From the IMG/VR virus record IMGVR_UViG_3300007734_000514, positions 1-25,672 of that record: DNA of 25,672 bases; one strand, given 5' to 3'. Position numbers and translations under genes: made by a program. Below the pieces are notes generated by a model that saw only the letters and a program-made list of their open reading frames with translations, was not told where the DNA came from and did not search any database. The first letter of the stretch is position 1; each line of letters starts with the position of its first letter. This stretch comes from a virus. This document shows, piece by piece, positions 22,590 to 25,672 of the stretch.

Positions 22590-23926
22590 ATCCGCGCTCT
22601 CCGCGAGGTTGTCCGATCATGCACCGCCCACATATCGTTAAGCGTGACGGTGTTCTGTGGGCCGACCATGAGCGGTTTAGGCTCAAGGGCCGGGGTCTTG
22701 TCAGCAGTCTCCTGCCATGATACCGCAAGCATACGGAAAGCGTCAGCCGGGTGGCTAGTCCAATCGTGACGCGGTGACTGACGATAGGCTTTCTTGTCCT
22801 CGTCGTACTCGCGCTGATACTGACGCAACGCCTCAATGCCATCGCGGCATTTCTCGGCGTCAAACCAAATGCGCGGCAACGTCATGCGCACCGCTTGGAT
22901 GCCTGACTGCACGCCGATGTCGGGAACCACGGCAAGTTTGGCGACATCCAGATGCACCGCCAACTGCTCAATGATGCTCTTGCCAGTTTGCAAGCTCTTG
23001 GCTCTAGCGTCGTGCGGTAAATAGTGGCGAGCGTAACGGTACGGCTTTGCCATCACGGTTGTGGCGATGTCGTAAATGTCGGCACCCGACACCGCGTAAA
23101 AGTCTATGACGCGGATTTCCCCGCGCCCGATCTGGTAGAACCATATTGCCGTATCGTCCCGATACCCCAAGTCCCAACTGCTGTAGACAGGCAGGTTGGG
23201 GTCGTATGGCACTTGGCAGATTCGGCCCTGCTGGTCGGCCTCGCGCATTTCCTTGCCGTAAAAAGCGCCGAGGATGGCAGCCTCAAAACTGCACTCGTAC
23301 TCCTGCAAATACTGATCCTCGGCCAATTGCGCCCGGGCGGCAGACAGTTCGCCGCTAGGGAGTAACCCGCTGCTGGAGGCGGGGAGGCGCAGCAGGAACC
23401 ACTCGCTAGGGAGACGAGTGGCCGTTTCGTAAATCTCCCAAAAGGCGTTCTTACCCTTGGGCGTACCGCCGAACACCGCCCAGCCTTGTTTATCCGAAAG
23501 GGCAGGGCGTATGACGTTGCCGAACACGCTGGGTTTGAAGTCGCCGTATTCGTCCATGTACACGCCAGAGAACCCGAGGCCACGCATGGCATCCGCGTTG
23601 TCAGCACCGTAGAGGCGTATCTGGCTGCCGTTTATCAGCGTGATCGTCAATTCTTGTTCGTTTTTGGACTGCGTGACGCTTTGCGCAAACTCTTGAAAGT
23701 ATTGCCATGCAACTGCCTTGGCCTGACTACGGTAGGGGGCGATGTAGGCAAACAGCCCCCGATCCCCTTGGTAGGTGATGGCGGCTCGGATGATGTCGTT
23801 GACGGCGGCGACGGTTTTGCCTGCGCGACGATGCGCGACAAGGCAGGCCCAGCGTTGCGTCCTGTCGTGAAACGGCATGAACGCTTTGCGTGGGCGGTAG
23901 GGGATGATTACTCGGGAGCCATCCAA
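22586..23926 (-). CDS. terL: Terminase large subunit
   Basis: A 446-residue packaging motor. The ATPase half has Walker A AHRRAGKT (residues 31-38), Walker B GVYMDEYG (121-128, with D125 and catalytic E126) and the coupling motif GGTPKGKN (153-160). The nuclease half shows SSWDLGYRDDTA (249-260, acidic D252 and D257/D258), YLPHDAR (302-308, D306) and HPADAFRM (392-399, D395), the expected RNase H-like metal ligands. It cuts concatemeric DNA and drives it through the portal. I keep the first ATG: the stretch IPYRPRKAFMPFHDRTQRWA before Walker A is a standard part of this family, so a start at residue 17 would truncate it. It overlaps the small-terminase-like gene by 19 nt. Confidence 0.93.
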   Translation of the reverse strand: MDGSRVIIPYRPRKAFMPFHDRTQRWACLVAHRRAGKTVAAVNDIIRAAITYQGDRGLFAYIAPYRSQAKAVAWQYFQEFAQSVTQSKNEQELTITLINGSQIRLYGADNADAMRGLGFSGVYMDEYGDFKPSVFGNVIRPALSDKQGWAVFGGTPKGKNAFWEIYETATRLPSEWFLLRLPASSSGLLPSGELSAARAQLAEDQYLQEYECSFEAAILGAFYGKEMREADQQGRICQVPYDPNLPVYSSWDLGYRDDTAIWFYQIGRGEIRVIDFYAVSGADIYDIATTVMAKPYRYARHYLPHDARAKSLQTGKSIIEQLAVHLDVAKLAVVPDIGVQSGIQAVRMTLPRIWFDAEKCRDGIEALRQYQREYDEDKKAYRQSPRHDWTSHPADAFRMLAVSWQETADKTPALEPKPLMVGPQNTVTLNDMWAVHDRTTSRRARI

Positions 23927-24162
23927 CTCACTTGCACCTTGATCTTGTCGCCGTTCTGCCCGGTCAACTCATGCCGGGCAAGTTTCGGCACATGGTACTC
24001 AATGACATCCATCATGCAGCGCCATGCGGCTTCTGCGCCTTTCGTCTCATAGATTTCATCTAACCAAATGTTAAGGCGATGGGCATTGCCGTCTACCAAA
24101 CGGGCTATTGCTTCCCGAGCCTCTGCGGTTGCCTTGTTGGGCGATCCTTTAGGTCTTGGCAT
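23908..24162 (-). CDS. Probable terminase small subunit (84 aa)
   Basis: A short helical protein opening with RPKGSPNKATAEAREAIARL (residues 3-22), a basic Pro-Lys-Gly-x-x-Asn-Lys start that is common in small proteins directly upstream of phage terL and is consistent with DNA binding. A helical middle (LNIWLDEIYETKGAEAAWRC) and a beta end (IKVQVSWMAPE) follow. It overlaps terL by 19 nt, the usual terS-terL arrangement. Most small terminases are longer than 84 residues, so this may be a compact form or a different packaging accessory. It is the first gene after the AT-rich gap. Confidence 0.6.
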   Translation of the reverse strand: MPRPKGSPNKATAEAREAIARLVDGNAHRLNIWLDEIYETKGAEAAWRCMMDVIEYHVPKLARHELTGQNGDKIKVQVSWMAPE

Positions 24163-24205
24163 GGCTTATTTATGCACAAATGAAACAATAATTAAAGTAT
24201 AGCCG
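24163..24205 (-). promoter_or_regulatory. AT-rich 43-bp gap, possible late promoter
   Basis: This is the longest and most AT-rich gap in the window. A TATACT hexamer (minus strand, 24201-24196) is one base from the -10 consensus and sits about 33 bases upstream of the small-terminase ATG. No convincing -35 hexamer lies 16-18 nt before it, there is no extended -10 TG, and no clear Shine-Dalgarno sequence precedes the ATG. A promoter for the packaging and head genes is plausible but weakly supported. No terminator hairpin is seen. Confidence 0.25.
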
Positions 24206-25615
24206 TTATTTGGACTTCTTGGGGTCACGGTACATGGACTCGCTGATGGCGTAATTCTTATTTCGGCCTTTGTTTTCTACGAACCCAAACCGTTTGTAAA
24301 AGTCTTTTAAGCGCCCAACCGAACTTGCGCCGTATTCGGTTGAAGGCGACAGCACCACGCGCTTACCTTCGGCATCGGCTTTATCAATAATCTCTTGCAT
24401 GGCCTGTGATCCAAGTCCTTGCCCTTGTTGGTCTTTAGGTACGGCGATTTTGGATAAATACAGAGTGTTTGGATCGCTGCGAAGCGGGTAAATGTCCACC
24501 TCAACCTGTGCGCTGGTCGGTGCGGCGCGTTGGAGCATATCCGCAACCTTTTTGCCGTCTCGCTCCAATATGCGTACTTTCTTTTCCTCGCCGGGGAATA
24601 CGACAAAGTTGCGAGTGCCGGTGCCGCCTTGGCCTCGGCTGCCTGCGTCTTGATACTTTACTCCCAGAACGCCTTGGCTTTGCAAGAACTTGGCTACTTT
24701 TGGTTTTTCTCCGCCTTTTGAAGAGCCATAGCCTTCATAAATCCAACCATGAGCGGTTTCACCTGTTGGGTTTGCAAACATTTTGTCAATTTCTGCTTGC
24801 GTATTCCCCCTAGCAAGCAATTGTTTTTTTAGTTTTTGCGCTTCTTTTGTTTGCTGCCATGATTGCCATGCCGCCCTAACAGATTCAGGCTGGTCGCTTA
24901 TTCTCTTGTCCCAATCCAGCATACGATCAATCATTTCGTCGGGGAGGTCGGCTTTGTAAAGTGCGCCAGCCGCTTTTTCGTTGATTTTACCGATACGGTT
25001 CACTAACGCTTTCTGATTTGGGTATTGCTCACGCAATTCGCTTGCCGTGCGGTGCAACATTGCCGCTTCTAGCACTTCCATTGCGTCGTAGTTTTGACGC
25101 GCTTCGGCTTGCTTGTACAAATTCATCAGTTTGGCTTCGGCTTTCGGGTCACGCGGCTGATACCCTTTTGCTACTTCGGGGTTTTCTGCGTAGTAAATCC
25201 CATGCCCGTAAGCCTGCGCGCCTTCGCCCGTGCCGATCTTACTTGCATCAAACTCGCCTAACGGGTTGGCTTCCGTGGCAGGGAATCGGTGCGGCGTGCC
25301 GTGGTAAACATCCAGCTCTAACCGTGTCGGGTCAAAGCCCTTCAGCAGTTTGGCAAGCTTACCGCCCGGTATCGCCCCTGCCGCTGCCATAGCCATGCCT
25401 GCGGGGTCGTTAGCGCGTCTGGCGCGTTCTACGTCACGGGCGGCAAGTGCCTGCCCTACGCCGGGGACAAAGCTCGCACCCGTCTCCACGGCAATATCGG
25501 CTAGGTCTTGCTCCTGCGGGTCAAGGCTCACCATCCGTTCGGCGCGGCGGCGCAAATCGGCCTTGTCGCCCAGATAGCGCAATGCAGCCGCTACGTTTTC
25601 GCGCCGCATTGGCAT
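24206..25615 (-). CDS. ADP-ribosyltransferase-like and GNAT fusion protein (469 aa)
   Basis: Two enzyme-like domains in one chain. Residues 101-160 and 285-350 carry the landmarks of the ART fold found in phage polyvalent proteins (ART-PolyVal type): VYHGTPHRF (103-111, H105), FDASKIGTG (122-130), AYGHGIYYAE (135-144, Y141/Y142), then GVLGVKYQDAGSRG and NFVVFPGE (336-343). They are split by a helical insert (about 160-285). Residues 370-469 look like a GNAT acetyltransferase: YLSKIAVPKD, the acetyl-CoA loop QGQGLG (397-402), and GRLKDFYKRFGFVENKG (434-450). The N-terminal ~95 residues are helical and Ala/Arg-rich. ART enzymes transfer ADP-ribose from NAD to proteins; GNATs acetylate from acetyl-CoA. 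Targets are unknown. The ATG abuts the previous TAA. Confidence 0.8.
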   Translation of the reverse strand: MPMRRENVAAALRYLGDKADLRRRAERMVSLDPQEQDLADIAVETGASFVPGVGQALAARDVERARRANDPAGMAMAAAGAIPGGKLAKLLKGFDPTRLELDVYHGTPHRFPATEANPLGEFDASKIGTGEGAQAYGHGIYYAENPEVAKGYQPRDPKAEAKLMNLYKQAEARQNYDAMEVLEAAMLHRTASELREQYPNQKALVNRIGKINEKAAGALYKADLPDEMIDRMLDWDKRISDQPESVRAAWQSWQQTKEAQKLKKQLLARGNTQAEIDKMFANPTGETAHGWIYEGYGSSKGGEKPKVAKFLQSQGVLGVKYQDAGSRGQGGTGTRNFVVFPGEEKKVRILERDGKKVADMLQRAAPTSAQVEVDIYPLRSDPNTLYLSKIAVPKDQQGQGLGSQAMQEIIDKADAEGKRVVLSPSTEYGASSVGRLKDFYKRFGFVENKGRNKNYAISESMYRDPKKSK

Positions 25616-25672
25616 TTACTTAAAACGCTCCAGCTTATACGACAGCGCGGCGATCTCGCCCACGATTTCGTC
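25616..25672 (-). CDS. C-terminal end of an upstream gene (partial)
   Basis: The last 18 codons of a gene entering from the window's right edge, reading DEIVGEIAALSYKLERFK then TAA. The stop directly abuts the ATG of the ART-GNAT gene, so the frame fits the operon. Too short to assign a function; it shows that the transcription unit extends beyond the window. Confidence 0.6.
   Translation of the reverse strand, partial: DEIVGEIAALSYKLERFK

Noticed and set aside
1-25672. Lysis genes (holin, endolysin), integrase, tRNA genes or insertion sequences
   Set aside because: I looked for short double-membrane-segment proteins, lysozyme or amidase motifs, recombinase motifs, cloverleaf patterns and terminal inverted repeats and saw none. 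This is reading by eye, so a small divergent holin could be missed.

Overview
The window is a dense, single-strand block of late (virion) genes from a tailed double-stranded DNA bacteriophage (Caudoviricetes). Every gene I can support lies on the minus strand, so transcription runs from high to low coordinates. TerL, portal, scaffold, HK97-type capsid, adaptor and nozzle genes are present, while tube, sheath and tape-measure genes are absent. A large ejection-protein cluster is present. This fits a short-tailed (podovirus-like) phage with P22-like head and tail architecture. The host is not identifiable. A Gram-negative aquatic or soil bacterium is a reasonable guess from the moderately GC-rich sequence and the protein styles, but nothing here proves it. 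No lysis, replication, integrase, tRNA or CRISPR element was found.

Layout in transcription order. 25672-24206: the tail end of an unknown gene, then a fusion of an ADP-ribosyltransferase-like domain with a GNAT acetyltransferase domain. 24205-24163: the only AT-rich gap (43 bp), possibly a promoter. 24162-22586: a probable small terminase and the large terminase. 22589-21920: three small proteins of unknown role. 21920-15409: portal, a conserved small head protein, scaffold, major capsid protein, decoration-like protein, a DUF115/MptE-like enzyme and a head-fibre-like protein. 15387-12352: a conserved protein with an AT-hook tail, the head-tail adaptor and the tail nozzle. 12367-6034: a small GNAT protein and four ejection or internal-virion proteins. 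6022-511: three fibre or adhesin proteins and a small tail-chaperone-like protein. 514-1: a 2OG-Fe(II) oxygenase cut by the window edge.

Genes are packed with ATGA, GTGA or TAATG overlaps or gaps of at most 23 bp, apart from the 43-bp gap, which indicates strong translational coupling. Most starts that do not overlap a stop have a recognisable Shine-Dalgarno sequence.

The most interesting points are structural. The 665-residue fibre is built of a 20-residue repeat whose exceptions are all multiples of five residues, which suggests a four-sided pentapeptide-type beta-helix. The 807-residue ejection protein holds 18 gap-free copies of an 18-residue repeat, exactly five alpha-helical turns each. 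The 793-residue adhesin consists of three polyglycine-rich domains. Enzymes lie among or beside virion genes: ART-GNAT, a second GNAT, a DUF115 protein and a 2OG oxygenase. They are candidates for virion or host modification.
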